DNA of 36,263 bases, from assembly GCF_000211815.1 (NCBI RefSeq), contig NZ_GL890833.1, forward strand, positions 18,062-54,324, given 5' to 3'. Shown in pieces: positions 8,440 through 17,886 of the stretch. The stretch is from Moorena producens 3L (GTDB lineage: Bacteria; Cyanobacteriota; Cyanobacteriia; Cyanobacteriales; Coleofasciculaceae). Numbering within the stretch: position 1 is the stretch's first letter; each line of letters begins with the position of its first letter. The notes under the pieces are model-generated. The model did no database searches and was not told the DNA's origin. It was given only the letters and a program-made list of their open reading frames with translations. The position numbers and the translations under genes are program-made.

Positions 8440-10827
8440 TTATCTTACCATCCAACCCTTAATTAACCACTGACCCCCTTGGCGTACTAAGTCATACTTG
8501 ACTCTTAAGTTGTCATTACTCGAAGCTGCCGGACTCAACATACCATCTTGATATACCTTTGCTTGCTCTTTCACCGCAGCATCTATCACAGCTTGATTAG
8601 GATTCGATGTGCTAGTCTCAACTGAGTTAATTTTGACCGTGTGCTTGTAGATCCGGTAATAGTTCTTGGTTTTAGCCGCTTTAGCACTTTTGAGCCAGAC
8701 AGACAGAGCTGGCTCAGCTAAGATTTTACTAAGTTGCCCTACTTCATGTTTTGGTCCAAAAGCAAGTTTTTTAGTATTTAACCAGGTTTCGATGAGTTGC
8801 TGAGCCGTTTCTTGATTTAGAGGACCACTCGGAGCGATCAGCCCACTGCCTGTCGGAGGAATCGGGACTGGAGGTTGGTCAAGCTGAACAAAAGGTTGTT
8901 CTCCCTCTAACGGTGGTTTTGAAAAACTTTTGAGAGCTTTATTGAGCAACATCAGCAGGATACCCAGTCCTAGCAAACTTAAAAGACTCAGGAAAATCAG
9001 ACGTCTTAGTTTAGCCCCTGGTTGGAATCGCTCTGGTGAAGGTTCCATACGATCAGGGGATGAATGATTCAGACTGCTCCGCTGACTTGAGGAGTCTTTG
9101 ACCAAAGAACCGCCTCTAGACCACCCACCTGAGGCGGTTGAATTGTGACTATCCAGGGTTTTGCCTGACTTCCCACCACCCAGAAAGCTACCTAAGGACT
9201 GACGCCTACGACGCCGTCCATGACTCCGCAAGCCTGTGGTTTTTGACTCTAAGTCCTGAGAGGTTTGTGGTTCTGAGCCATTTGATGAGTGGGATATCCC
9301 TTGAGCTGTAGGCAAAGTTGATACCCCATTAGTGGTGAAGCGATCGCTATTGACTCGGCTTTGACTAACACCGTTTGCCAACGCCCCACTTGGCCACCTT
9401 GACCCCACCGTTACTGGTTCTGCCGTTGTCTGTGAGCCTTGGCCATTGCTTAGTCTATCTTGCCCCAGGATGCTTTTAGAAGAGCCTACCGTTGCATAGG
9501 TGGTTGTTTGGGAAGGTACAACCGTCCACTGATTGCTAGTTTCCTCAGATGAATCTGGTAAATTTTCTAGATAGGCTTGTACTTGCTGATCAGCAAAGTA
9601 TTCCTTCAAAGACACCTTCTGATTGGCCAGATCCCGGAAGTGGGGAAATACAGATTCTTGTAGCCAACGCTCTCCGTAGAGGCATAATCCTGGCAATAAG
9701 TCTGGGGAATTTTGAGAATGTTCCCGAATGAAAGCTAGGGGTTCGTATTCCTGGCTCAGTTCCAAGGCACGACTGGCTTCTTCCGTTTGGCCGAGAAGCA
9801 GAGCACAAACCCCTTGTTCTAGGTGAACATCCTGCCGCTTACCCAAACGCATCAGCATTTTCTTGGCACGAGCAATCAAAGCCGGTTCTCTGTGGGCAAA
9901 TCCCCTTGCTAGTAAGGCGTAAACAGCTAGGTATGTAGCAACAGCTGAAGGACGTCGTGCTTCAGCTTCAAATAAGGTTTGCTGTTGGTTGGAGGTAAGA
10001 TAGCCTCGCAACTGTTGGATAAAGCGTAGAAAGTCATCAATCCCTAAACCAGATTGATCATTACCAGTGCCATCGATCCCTCGACGCTCCTGTAACATTT
10101 CTTGGAGCAACCGCAAGCCTTTGCGCCGCTCAATGGCTTTTTCTTCTGGCAGGGCTAATAATTCTAAAATCCGATAAGGGCGAAGTTTATAGAGGTCTGC
10201 TTGGATTTCCCCTCGAACACTCGGAAATAAGCCTTCTTGTAGGAGTAATTGTTGTCCAGTTTCTAGGGACATAGCTGCGTTTTCATACTCCCCTTGCTGC
10301 CATTCCTCTCGACCTAGCTCTAAGCAGGCAATAGCTAAGGTCAAAACCACGTCGGGTTGAACAAGTTGGGGATCCCCCAATTTCCCCTGACTTAATCCAA
10401 CGCTGTCACCTTTTTCCAGTAACGGTTGCGCCAGTTTTAGAACCAGTTCGTATTCCCCAAGTTCTTGAAGAATCAGTAAGCTTCCGAGTAATTGGTCGTT
10501 ATCAATCTCAATCGTAGGAGTTTGAGCTTCGACGGTTTCACCTGTTACTGTTTGATTAGTACCAGGAGCACCCGCCACTGATGGGTGTTGCTCTTGGAGT
10601 TGATAAGCTTTGGCAATCAAGCCAGCATCGTACTCCTCTCTTGTTTCAGGGTCACTCAAAACCCCGTAGGCTTTTTCAAGGAGTGTTTTACGAGAGGCTA
10701 TTGCTGCTTCCGAATACTCTCGGCGCGGTAGTTGTAAGGTACGATCACGATAGGCTTGGCTGAGCTGTTGGGCTGTAGCCTGAATCGGCAATCCTAATAT
10801 GCGGTAGTAATCGAGCGGAATGCGCAC
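8440..10827 (-). CDS. ftn2: Cell division protein Ftn2/ZipN (ARC6 homologue)
   Basis: A 795-residue inner-membrane divisome protein; in cyanobacteria Ftn2/ZipN anchors FtsZ and recruits other division proteins, and ARC6 does so in chloroplasts. Residues about 6-70 form a J-like domain (YYRILGLP ... AYGVLSDPETREEYD) that lacks the HPD motif, as expected for this family. A helical region runs to about 420, followed by a Ser/Gly-rich linker with a basic patch (HGRRRRRQ, 536-543) and one membrane span (about 610-629). The C-terminal IMS/ARC6-like domain (about 672-793) starts AQQLIETWLNTKK and ends WLIKGWMVR. The start is GTG at 10827 with GGGGAAG 6 nt upstream. No neighbouring gene is obviously co-transcribed. 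Identification is confident. Confidence 0.93.
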   Translation of the reverse strand: MRIPLDYYRILGLPIQATAQQLSQAYRDRTLQLPRREYSEAAIASRKTLLEKAYGVLSDPETREEYDAGLIAKAYQLQEQHPSVAGAPGTNQTVTGETVEAQTPTIEIDNDQLLGSLLILQELGEYELVLKLAQPLLEKGDSVGLSQGKLGDPQLVQPDVVLTLAIACLELGREEWQQGEYENAAMSLETGQQLLLQEGLFPSVRGEIQADLYKLRPYRILELLALPEEKAIERRKGLRLLQEMLQERRGIDGTGNDQSGLGIDDFLRFIQQLRGYLTSNQQQTLFEAEARRPSAVATYLAVYALLARGFAHREPALIARAKKMLMRLGKRQDVHLEQGVCALLLGQTEEASRALELSQEYEPLAFIREHSQNSPDLLPGLCLYGERWLQESVFPHFRDLANQKVSLKEYFADQQVQAYLENLPDSSEETSNQWTVVPSQTTTYATVGSSKSILGQDRLSNGQGSQTTAEPVTVGSRWPSGALANGVSQSRVNSDRFTTNGVSTLPTAQGISHSSNGSEPQTSQDLESKTTGLRSHGRRRRRQSLGSFLGGGKSGKTLDSHNSTASGGWSRGGSLVKDSSSQRSSLNHSSPDRMEPSPERFQPGAKLRRLIFLSLLSLLGLGILLMLLNKALKSFSKPPLEGEQPFVQLDQPPVPIPPTGSGLIAPSGPLNQETAQQLIETWLNTKKLAFGPKHEVGQLSKILAEPALSVWLKSAKAAKTKNYYRIYKHTVKINSVETSTSNPNQAVIDAAVKEQAKVYQDGMLSPAASSNDNLRVKYDLVRQGGQWLIKGWMVR

Positions 10828-11769
10828 GGTTCACTTCCCCAGCTTTTCGAGCAACTGAATGAGTTGATGATAGCCCATATCGTACTCCCTAAACTGGCTA
10901 TAGCTATTTATCTGTCACTTTAAAAGACACAGTATCGCAGCTAACCGGTTTTGTCGAGTCGCTAAATACTATTTATTTTAGCAACTGGATCATCTCCTGT
11001 GAAGTACCCCAACCTGCAACGCTCACGGTTGGGGCAAACCACTCTCAGGTCAATTCAGGGACGGTCTTATTCGTCTTTTGGGCTTCCCGCGCGCGTCCCC
11101 GACGCCTCAAAAAGCCGCGCTAATTTTGGTCTTACTCAGCGTCCACAGGCAGACATCCGCCTTCTATCGACGTATACTTTTACGACAGACAAGTCTTGGA
11201 ATTACAGCACTGTGGCTAACCAGCCGGGGCTTGTCTCTTTCCTGAGCTCCGCGCTTTACTTTGTATACCTCCAGGTCTAAAAACTGATAGTATATTAGAC
11301 CGTTTATAAGGTAGCCTTTTAGTCGGTCAGGCGGCTCAGCGACCATCTTCATTTTAGCACGAATCATCACAAGTTATCGTCTCGCTATCCATCCCGGATA
11401 CGAAACCTGATTGTTGGGTCGCCTTATTACAAAAGCGCCGTTACCTTTTATGCATATCCTGCCGACGCTCAAGCCGCGACCCTACCTTACGGTAACTTCA
11501 AGCCCACCTTGGAAGAAGGTGGGTAATTCCGCGAGTTTTGTTAATTAACTTTTACTAAACTAAACAGTATTGATTGTCAAGCAGTAGTGTGATTCTCACT
11601 CAACTCAACTTGACCTAACTATTCGCTCTAGGCTTGACCTAAAAGAGAAATCCTAAAAGAGAAATCCTGTAGGCTTGAGTGAAACTTTATGATAGCTTTG
11701 CTTAAATTGGCTAAACAAGTAGTTTGGCGAAATGCCAGTATAGTGTTGCGACAAGTATAGGACAAATTA
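10828..11769. other. Gene-free segment with a hairpin-bounded block
   Basis: A 940-bp gap between divergent ftn2 and pdhA. A block from about 11007 to 11523 is bounded by hairpins CCCCAACC/GGTTGGGG (11007-11034) and CCCACCTT/AAGGTGGG (11503-11523), and has more CpG and mixed composition than its surroundings. It carries short open frames on both strands (10999-11280 plus, 11164-11370 minus) that I do not recognise. Closer to pdhA is a 14-bp tandem duplication CTAAAAGAGAAATC at 11639-11666. Confidence 0.6.
11007..11523. mobile_element. Possible remnant or non-autonomous IS200/IS605-like element
   Basis: The left hairpin is an 8-bp stem with a 12-nt loop; the right hairpin is an 8-bp stem with a 5-nt loop, preceded by ACTTCAAG and followed by TAATTCC. 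Subterminal hairpins next to short AT-rich flanks are typical of IS200/IS605 ends and of the TnpB-associated RNA. No TnpA or TnpB coding sequence is recognisable inside, so the assignment rests on architecture alone. It could equally be an unknown structured RNA. Confidence 0.3.
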
Positions 11770-12798
11770 ATGGCTCAGGAAAGAACTTTACCTAAAGTAG
11801 AGGATTACAGCCCCATTACCAGCGCAGAAGGATTACTCCTTTACGAGGATATGATGCTCGGGCGCTTGTTTGAGGACAAATGTGCTGAAATGTACTATCG
11901 GGGCAAAATGTTTGGTTTTGTCCACCTCTACAACGGTCAAGAGGCAGTGTCAACAGGAGTCATCAAGGCGTTGCGTATTGGTGAAGACTTTGTTAGTAGC
12001 ACCTATCGTGACCACGTCCATGCCTTAAGTGCAGGAGTGCCAGCACGGGAAGTGATGGCAGAGTTATTTGGCAAAGCCACAGGCTGCAGCAAGGGGCGCG
12101 GTGGTTCAATGCATATGTTCTCACAAGAACATAATCTCCTGGGAGGTTATGCCTTTGTAGCTGAGGGGATTCCCGTGGCCACGGGTAGTGCTTTCCAAAG
12201 TAAATACCGTCGCGAAGCCTTGGGTGATGAGAGTTCTGATCAAGTCACCGTTTGCTTTTTTGGTGATGGAGCTTGCAATAATGGTCAGTTCTTTGAATGT
12301 TTGAATATGGCAGCCCTTTGGAAATTGCCCGTTATCTATGTTGTGGAAAACAACAAGTGGGCAATTGGGATGGCTCATGAACGGGCAACATCCCAGCCAG
12401 AAATTTACAAAAAAGCCAGTGTATTCGGTATGGCTGGAGTAGAAGTCGATGGCATGGATGTAATGGCTGTCAGAACTGTTGCCCAAGAAGCGATCGCTCG
12501 GGCTCGTGCAGGAGAAGGCCCAACCCTTATTGAAGCCCTGACCTACCGCTTCCGAGGTCACTCTCTGGCTGATCCCGATGAACTCCGCTCCAAAGAAGAG
12601 AAGGAATTCTGGTTAACTCGTGATCCCATTAAAAACATGGCAAGTTACCTGACAGAAAATCATCTAGCTACTCCCGAAGAACTCAAAGCCATTGAGAGCA
12701 AAATCCAGGAAGTCATTAATGATGCAGTTGAGTTTGCCCAAGCCAGTCCTGAACCTGACCCTAGCGAACTACATCGCTATGTTTTTGCTGAGGATTAG
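11770..12798 (+). CDS. pdhA: Pyruvate dehydrogenase E1 component, alpha subunit
   Basis: A 342-residue thiamine-diphosphate enzyme subunit that, with PdhB, decarboxylates pyruvate and passes the acetyl group to lipoyl-E2, feeding acetyl-CoA synthesis. The thiamine-diphosphate/Mg2+ motif is clear: GDGACNNG (165-172) through VVENNKWAIG (191-200). The TYRDHVHALSAG loop (78-89) and GKGRGGSMHM-like segment (GCSKGRGGSMHM, 105-116) are typical of E1-alpha. Length is complete for the bacterial/plastid form. It is monocistronic here, as often in cyanobacteria where pdhA and pdhB are unlinked, and it converges with hisZ. Confidence 0.95.
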   Translation: MAQERTLPKVEDYSPITSAEGLLLYEDMMLGRLFEDKCAEMYYRGKMFGFVHLYNGQEAVSTGVIKALRIGEDFVSSTYRDHVHALSAGVPAREVMAELFGKATGCSKGRGGSMHMFSQEHNLLGGYAFVAEGIPVATGSAFQSKYRREALGDESSDQVTVCFFGDGACNNGQFFECLNMAALWKLPVIYVVENNKWAIGMAHERATSQPEIYKKASVFGMAGVEVDGMDVMAVRTVAQEAIARARAGEGPTLIEALTYRFRGHSLADPDELRSKEEKEFWLTRDPIKNMASYLTENHLATPEELKAIESKIQEVINDAVEFAQASPEPDPSELHRYVFAED

Positions 12799-12833
12799 TT
12801 AACTGAACTAGGAAGTGTGAACTATGAAATACT

Positions 12834-14078
12834 TCACGCTTTCTTAGTCACGGTCTCAATCCTAGGAGTGCCATCGGTTTCTACCCAGGCAATGTAGGTG
12901 ATACCGTGACCCAAGGCGTATGCTCTAATTTGTGCTGGTGAGCGTCCCCCTAAATCCATCTCTACCCTGACCAAATGCTCAGAATCTCTAAGTTTCTGGG
13001 CATAGGTAAAAGCTACCGCCTCAGCCTCGGGAAATTCTGGCACCACTAACCAATCACTAGCTGGTGTCCGACTGGGTAGTTGATTACTCGACAGTAAGAC
13101 ATAATGAAGGTCTTCTAGGTTGAGGCAAAAACCAATTCCAGGGTAGGTTTCTCCTTGAGGATGATATAGACTCAGCAATTGATCGTACCGCCCTCCCTGG
13201 CCTAAAACTCGGCTAGAGCCCTCGCTACTACTGACTACTTCAAAGACAATACCAGTGTAATAGTCAAAGGTTTGTACTAAGGTCAGGTCAAGAACAATCG
13301 GTAAGGGGCTAGCGGAACTACTATTTAAAAGTTCCACCAGGGATTTGAGATTGCTCACAATCTCGTGTTCTGATGAGTCTAAATCCAAGCTGGCAACCTT
13401 TTGCAAAACATCAGCAGGGTCTCCCCTCAGGTCAAAGAGAAACAATGCCCGCTCTCGTAATTCTGGGGATAGGGGTAACGTTTCTAGGCTAACACGGTCA
13501 AGATAGGCAATGGCTTGACGAACCTTGTCTTGCATAGGTTTGGGGAAGGGAGACAAAAGCGATCGCGTTAGCCGAGCTTCCCCCAAAATCAGGTGCCACT
13601 GCTGCAACCCTAAATTATTAAGACAATCGGCTAGCAACAGCAGAATTTCCCCATCTGCCAACAGCCCACCAACTCCCAATAATTCTACTCCCGACTGGTA
13701 AAACTCTAGTTGACGTCCGTGGTTACCTATAGTTGGTCTGCGAAATACATTGGCATTGTAATAGAGTCGCTGGGGTAAGGATAGGCAGGCTTCACTATTA
13801 CTGCCAGCAATACGAGTGACCATTGCTCTGGCTATGGATGCCGTTAATTCTGGACGTAGCCCCAGCGTTCCTTCCTCAGCATCGTGCAACTGGATGACCG
13901 TGGAACGTTCGACAGCTCCTCCTGCCATCAAGGTATCCAACCATTCTAGAGTTGATGTGATAATCCGGTGATAACTCCAGCGGTGAAATACTTGCTGTAA
14001 GTGGTTAGCAATCCAGCGTTTTTGGGTAACTTCTAGGGGGAGTAAATCCCTTGCCCCTGGGGGTGGTTGATGAATCAT
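12834..14078 (-). CDS. hisZ: ATP phosphoribosyltransferase regulatory subunit HisZ
   Basis: A 414-residue histidyl-tRNA-synthetase-like protein that lacks tRNA charging and instead forms a hetero-octamer with short HisG, the first enzyme of histidine synthesis. It opens PPPGARDLLPLE, has the class II motif-2-like GLRPELTASIARAMVTR, the VLGQGGRYDQLL segment and GIGFCLNLEDL near the end. The missing C-terminal anticodon-binding region of typical length argues for HisZ rather than HisS. Its ATG overlaps the TAA of the upstream J-domain/TPR gene by one base (TAATG), so the two are translationally coupled. HisG is not in the window. Confidence 0.88.
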   Translation of the reverse strand: MIHQPPPGARDLLPLEVTQKRWIANHLQQVFHRWSYHRIITSTLEWLDTLMAGGAVERSTVIQLHDAEEGTLGLRPELTASIARAMVTRIAGSNSEACLSLPQRLYYNANVFRRPTIGNHGRQLEFYQSGVELLGVGGLLADGEILLLLADCLNNLGLQQWHLILGEARLTRSLLSPFPKPMQDKVRQAIAYLDRVSLETLPLSPELRERALFLFDLRGDPADVLQKVASLDLDSSEHEIVSNLKSLVELLNSSSASPLPIVLDLTLVQTFDYYTGIVFEVVSSSEGSSRVLGQGGRYDQLLSLYHPQGETYPGIGFCLNLEDLHYVLLSSNQLPSRTPASDWLVVPEFPEAEAVAFTYAQKLRDSEHLVRVEMDLGGRSPAQIRAYALGHGITYIAWVETDGTPRIETVTKKA

Positions 14079-15061
14079 TACTTTTTCTTTCCACCAAATA
14101 AACCACCAAATAAGCCACCACCAGATTTATTGGACGGTTTCCCTTTAGCTGCTTCAGGCGAAACCTTTGGCTGGCTACCGGCACTTTTCGGGGTTAATTC
14201 ATTTAGAATCTGTTTCGCCTTCAATGCTTTTTCGTTCTGAGGGTTCAATTGCAACGCCTTATTAATGTGTACTTTAGCCATTGTCCCCTTATTTTGCTTC
14301 AAATAAGCAATTCCCAATAAACTATGGCAGTCGCTATTGTTTTGGTCCAACTTCAGAGCTTCTCGCAACTCCAAAACTGCCGCAGCAAAATTGTTTTTCA
14401 CCAAATATCCTTCAGCACGGCGGATATAGCTATCCACTCGTGATACTCCCTTAGTCCCAACCGACCCTCCCTGTGATGTGGCACCGGTAGTAGTCTGACT
14501 ATTTGGCTGGGTCACACCAGTTGCTTGAGTTTTCACAGGGGTTGAGACAGAAGTTTTTACCGTTTCGCCCTTACCACTTTTACACATCAAATAAACTAGG
14601 TTAAGTTCACTGATTTCGGCAATTTTTGCCAAGGCTTGGTCAAGGGCTTGGTATTGCTCTGATGCTAGGTGGTCAACTGAGGTTTTGTAAAGATTATCTA
14701 AATTTGCCCCTGCTTGTAATAATTGCTTAGCCGTTGCGCTAGCCAGGGAAATTTTATCTCCTTGAGCCCCTAACCGCTTACTCAAGTGACTTAGACTAGC
14801 AGCATAGTCACGATGACCTCTAGAGAGCTGTTCATAAGCAGGATTAACCAGCCGTGTTAACAGCAGATTTGCTTGATTTTTTTCCACTTCGGTACTGGCT
14901 TTGCAACTGTCGGGATGCAAACGTCTAGCAATTTGAAGGTACCGTTGACGGACTGCCTTAACATCCGCATCAACTGGAATTCCTAAAACTGCGTGGTAGT
15001 CAGTGAAATCAAGCTTGAAGAGTCCGTATTCAATTTTCAAAGACATAGGCAACTGTCCCAT
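14078..15061 (-). CDS. J-domain protein with C-terminal TPR repeats
   Basis: A 327-residue DnaJ-like co-chaperone. The J domain spans about 20-85 with a genuine HPD triad (49-51, RLHPDS), so it should stimulate a DnaK ATPase. A helical linker follows, then a Thr/Ser/Gly-rich stretch (about 165-205), two to three TPR units (about 208-285; KNNFAAAVLELREALKLD, then LLGIAYLKQNKGTMAKVH) and a Gly/Phe tail ending GGLFGGKKK. The start may be 15061 or the second ATG five codons later; neither has a strong ribosome-binding site. It sits between groEL and hisZ, coupled to hisZ by a one-base overlap. The client protein is unknown. Confidence 0.85.
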   Translation of the reverse strand: MGQLPMSLKIEYGLFKLDFTDYHAVLGIPVDADVKAVRQRYLQIARRLHPDSCKASTEVEKNQANLLLTRLVNPAYEQLSRGHRDYAASLSHLSKRLGAQGDKISLASATAKQLLQAGANLDNLYKTSVDHLASEQYQALDQALAKIAEISELNLVYLMCKSGKGETVKTSVSTPVKTQATGVTQPNSQTTTGATSQGGSVGTKGVSRVDSYIRRAEGYLVKNNFAAAVLELREALKLDQNNSDCHSLLGIAYLKQNKGTMAKVHINKALQLNPQNEKALKAKQILNELTPKSAGSQPKVSPEAAKGKPSNKSGGGLFGGLFGGKKK

Positions 15062-15125
15062 CTCAACTGCTGCAAGGCTCGTTTCTAGTATCTCTTAGAT
15101 TAGATAATCTGGGTTTGTTTCGGCA

Positions 15126-15160
15126 ATAAAAAGCAGCTGCTTCGTTGAAGAAGCAGCTGT
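15126..15160 (-). terminator. groESL terminator
   Basis: CAGCTGCTTC (15134-15143) pairs with GAAGCAGCTG (15150-15159) as a perfect 10-bp stem with a 6-nt loop. On the minus strand it is followed by CTTTTTATT. It lies 50 nt after the groEL stop and before the J-domain gene. Confidence 0.85.
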
Positions 15161-15207
15161 ATCTATCTTTTATGCCAATTAGAGTGCTTTAATTCATTCG
15201 GTAGGCT

Positions 15208-16839
15208 TTAGTAATCAAAATCGCCACCCATACCAGCACCAGCAGCAGTATTTTCCTTAGGCTCAGGCTTGTCTACCACAATACACTCGGTGGTCAACAC
15301 CATACCTGCGATGGAAGCGGCATTTTGGAGAGCAGAACGAGTTACCTTAGCTGGGTCAACGATTCCAGCTTCAAACATATCTACAAACTCACCATTGGAA
15401 GCATTGTAGCCGACGTTAAATTCTTTTTCTTTAACTCGCTCAGCGATCACCGCACCATTTTGACCAGCGTTCTGGGCAATTCGCTTCAGAGGTGAAGACA
15501 GGGCACGAGCAACAATCAATGCACCGGTAAGTTCTTCAGCCTTCAGGTTCTCGTTTGCCCAAGTTTCTAGGTCAGGAGTCAGGTGAGCTAGAGTTGTACC
15601 ACCACCAGGGACAATACCTTCTTCCACAGCTGCCTTGGTAGCGTTGATGGCATCTTCCAGACGCAGCTTGCGGTCTTTCATTTCCGTTTCTGTAGCAGCA
15701 CCGACTTTAATCACAGCGACACCACCAGCCAGTTTAGCTAACCGCTCTTGCAGTTTTTCTTTGTCGTAGGAAGAATCCGTTTCGTCCATCTGACGGCGGA
15801 TTTGCTCACAACGACCCTTCACTGCATTTTCGTTACCTTCAGCAACGATAGTGGTGTTGTCCTTAGTTATGGTCACACGACGGGCTTTACCCAGCATTTC
15901 CAGCTTAGCGTTTTCAAGCTTTAGACCTGCATCTTCGGTAATTACTTGTGCACCAGTTAGGGTAGCAATGTCTTCCAGCATAGCCTTACGGCGATCGCCA
16001 AAGCCAGGAGCCTTGACAGCTGCCACATTCAAAACACCCCGTAGGCGGTTGACCACCAAGGTGGCCAGGGCTTCTTTCTCAATGTCTTCAGCAATAATCA
16101 GCAACGGCTTGCCAGAACGAGCCACTTGCTCAAGTACTGGCACCAGGTCTTGTACCAGGGTGATTTTCTTGTCAGTGAGTAGGAGGTGAGGTTCTTCTAG
16201 AACTGCTTCCATCCGCTCAGTGTCAGTAGCAAAGTAGGGAGAGATATAGCCTTTGTCAAAGCGCATCCCTTCGGTAATTTCTAGTTCAGTGGTCATAGAC
16301 TTCCCTTCTTCAAGGGAAATCACGCCCTCTTTGCCCACTTTGTCCATTGCGTCAGCAATCATCTGACCAACGGTCTCATCGTTACCCGCAGAGATAGAAC
16401 CAACTTGGGCAACGGCTTTAGAGTCTTCTACTGGGCGGGCATGTTCAGCAATCTTGTCCACCAGAAACGCAGTAGCTTTATCAATACCCCGCTTCAGGGC
16501 GATCGGGTTTGCACCGGCAGCAACATTGCGCAAGCCTTCTTTGACCACAGCATGAGCTAGTACCGTAGCGGTTGTAGTCCCATCACCAGCAGCATCATTG
16601 GTTTTTGAAGCTGCTTGCCGAATCAGAGAAACACCAGTGTTTTCAATGTGGTCTTCCAGTTCAATCTCTTTAGCAATGGTGACACCATCATTAACAATTT
16701 GAGGAGCACCAAACTTCTTCTCTAACACTACGTTGCGACCTTTTGGTCCAAGGGTGACAGCTACAGCTTCAGTCAGAGTGTCCATTCCCTTTTCTAGGGC
16801 GCGACGAGCATTTTCGTTGTAAATAATGCGCTTAGCCAT
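15208..16839 (-). CDS. groEL: 60 kDa chaperonin GroEL (GroEL1 type)
   Basis: A 543-residue chaperonin that folds proteins inside a double-ring chamber closed by GroES. The ATP-binding signature GDGTTTATVLA begins at 85 and the signature AAVEEGIVPGGGT is present. The C-terminus ends GAGMGGDFDY instead of the long GGM-repeat tail of E. coli. Linkage to groES identifies it as the operon-encoded GroEL1 type that cyanobacteria carry in addition to a solitary GroEL2. It lies about 100 nt downstream of groES, with the CIRCE operator upstream of the pair and a terminator right after it. Confidence 0.98.
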   Translation of the reverse strand: MAKRIIYNENARRALEKGMDTLTEAVAVTLGPKGRNVVLEKKFGAPQIVNDGVTIAKEIELEDHIENTGVSLIRQAASKTNDAAGDGTTTATVLAHAVVKEGLRNVAAGANPIALKRGIDKATAFLVDKIAEHARPVEDSKAVAQVGSISAGNDETVGQMIADAMDKVGKEGVISLEEGKSMTTELEITEGMRFDKGYISPYFATDTERMEAVLEEPHLLLTDKKITLVQDLVPVLEQVARSGKPLLIIAEDIEKEALATLVVNRLRGVLNVAAVKAPGFGDRRKAMLEDIATLTGAQVITEDAGLKLENAKLEMLGKARRVTITKDNTTIVAEGNENAVKGRCEQIRRQMDETDSSYDKEKLQERLAKLAGGVAVIKVGAATETEMKDRKLRLEDAINATKAAVEEGIVPGGGTTLAHLTPDLETWANENLKAEELTGALIVARALSSPLKRIAQNAGQNGAVIAERVKEKEFNVGYNASNGEFVDMFEAGIVDPAKVTRSALQNAASIAGMVLTTECIVVDKPEPKENTAAGAGMGGDFDY

Positions 16840-16942
16840 AGGTTTTGAGTTCAGTTCCTAACGGTGATTAAGGTTGAAGATAAAAGCCTTGAAGGTAAAA
16901 GGGTTGAGGGTTTAAGGGCTCAACTTGTTTGCCTTCAAGGTG

Positions 16943-17254
16943 TTAGCTGACGACTGCCAAGATGTCTTTTTCTGACAACAAAACGTACTCTTCGTTCCCT
17001 AACTTAATATCGGTACCAGCGTACTTGGAGTAAAGTACCTTGTCCCCTACTTTGACTTCGAGAGCAGCGTGAGAACCATCATCGTTGCGCTTCCCAGGTC
17101 CGGTGGCTACAATTTCCCCAACTTGAGGCTTTTCCTTAGCGTTATCGGGTAGTAGAATACCGCCAGCAGTTTTTTCTTCAGCGGCGCTTACCTTAACAAA
17201 AACTCGATCCCCTAAGGGCTTAACGGTGGAAACACTCAGAGTTACAGCTGCCAT
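16943..17254 (-). CDS. groES: 10 kDa co-chaperonin GroES
   Basis: A 103-residue GroES that forms the heptameric lid on GroEL. The opening VKPLGDRVFVKV, the mobile loop around EEKTAGGILLPD and VGEIVATGPGK are diagnostic. It is the first gene of the groESL operon. A perfect CIRCE lies 43 bp upstream of its ATG, so HrcA repression with heat induction is expected. Confidence 0.98.
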   Translation of the reverse strand: MAAVTLSVSTVKPLGDRVFVKVSAAEEKTAGGILLPDNAKEKPQVGEIVATGPGKRNDDGSHAALEVKVGDKVLYSKYAGTDIKLGNEEYVLLSEKDILAVVS

Positions 17255-17297
17255 ATCAGTTTTTCCTCTCTACTTCATCTGATTCATCTGAGCCGAT

Positions 17298-17324
17298 TTA
17301 GCACTCTCAGCTCCTGAGTGCTAA
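17298..17324 (-). promoter_or_regulatory. CIRCE operator (HrcA site) of groESL
   Basis: A perfect TTAGCACTC, 9-nt spacer, GAGTGCTAA inverted repeat, identical to the CIRCE consensus. It is the binding site of the heat-shock repressor HrcA and sits just upstream of groES. Confidence 0.97.
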
Positions 17325-17352
17325 TTTACTCAAAATCAGCAGTACATGGCAA
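17323..17352 (-). promoter_or_regulatory. Candidate groESL promoter
   Basis: Reading the minus strand, TTGCCA (17352-17347) and TAAATT (17328-17323) are spaced by 18 nt. The -10 box overlaps the edge of CIRCE, which fits repression by occlusion. This is a sequence match only. Confidence 0.45.
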
Positions 17353-17886
17353 TAAATACCTCTGTACGGGTTCCCGAACTCATAGCAGGTTAACAGATAG
17401 CAAATGCACGGATCAGATAGCTTTGGGTTATTATCTGTGTATCAGTATCGGTATGGTGTAGCTTGTCCCTATTTCATCAGGTGCGACCCGTGGCGAATTT
17501 AATTCGCCGACGGCAAGGGCACCTAGAAGGTTTTACATTAGTCCCAGAAATTGGTTAAAAAACCAGCACTGCAACCAATGGACTGCTGACCACTGACAAC
17601 TAGGACAAGCAAATAGATATAACAGATAGGTTGTTACTCTCCCCCTTTAAGCATTCAGCTAATGCGCTACAGATGGTGCTACTTGAGGTGCTATCAGCCG
17701 TCACTTAATCAACGGTCGGTAGTAAACAAGCACCGGGAGTGCTGGTACGGCTGGTTGAAAATCCCTGCTCGTTTTACTGATCCAACGCCGTGCAGTTAAA
17801 GCCCCTGCTAGCTGATAGCTGATAACTGACCGCTGATAGCTGACCTCGCACTTTCAACTCATCCTCACACAAAAGCCCTAAAACTC
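17325..17886. other. Spacer between divergent groES and the [2Fe-2S] gene
   Basis: It contains the fifth AGGTGCG element (17479-17524). Further on, TAAGCATTCAGC (17648-17659), CTACTTGAGGTGC and CTGATAGCTGAT-type pieces (about 17670-17845) form a partial copy of the repeat mix seen elsewhere. No further gene was seen. Confidence 0.65.
17479..17524 (+). repeat. AGGTGCG element, copy 5 (46 bp)
   Basis: The left half AGGTGCGACCCGTGGCG is identical to the other copies. The right half has diverged (CGCCGACGGCAAGGGCACCT), so the inverted end is weaker. Confidence 0.75.

Noticed and set aside
12121..12561. 146-codon minus-strand open frame inside pdhA
   Set aside because: Shadow frame; pdhA has all catalytic motifs on the other strand.
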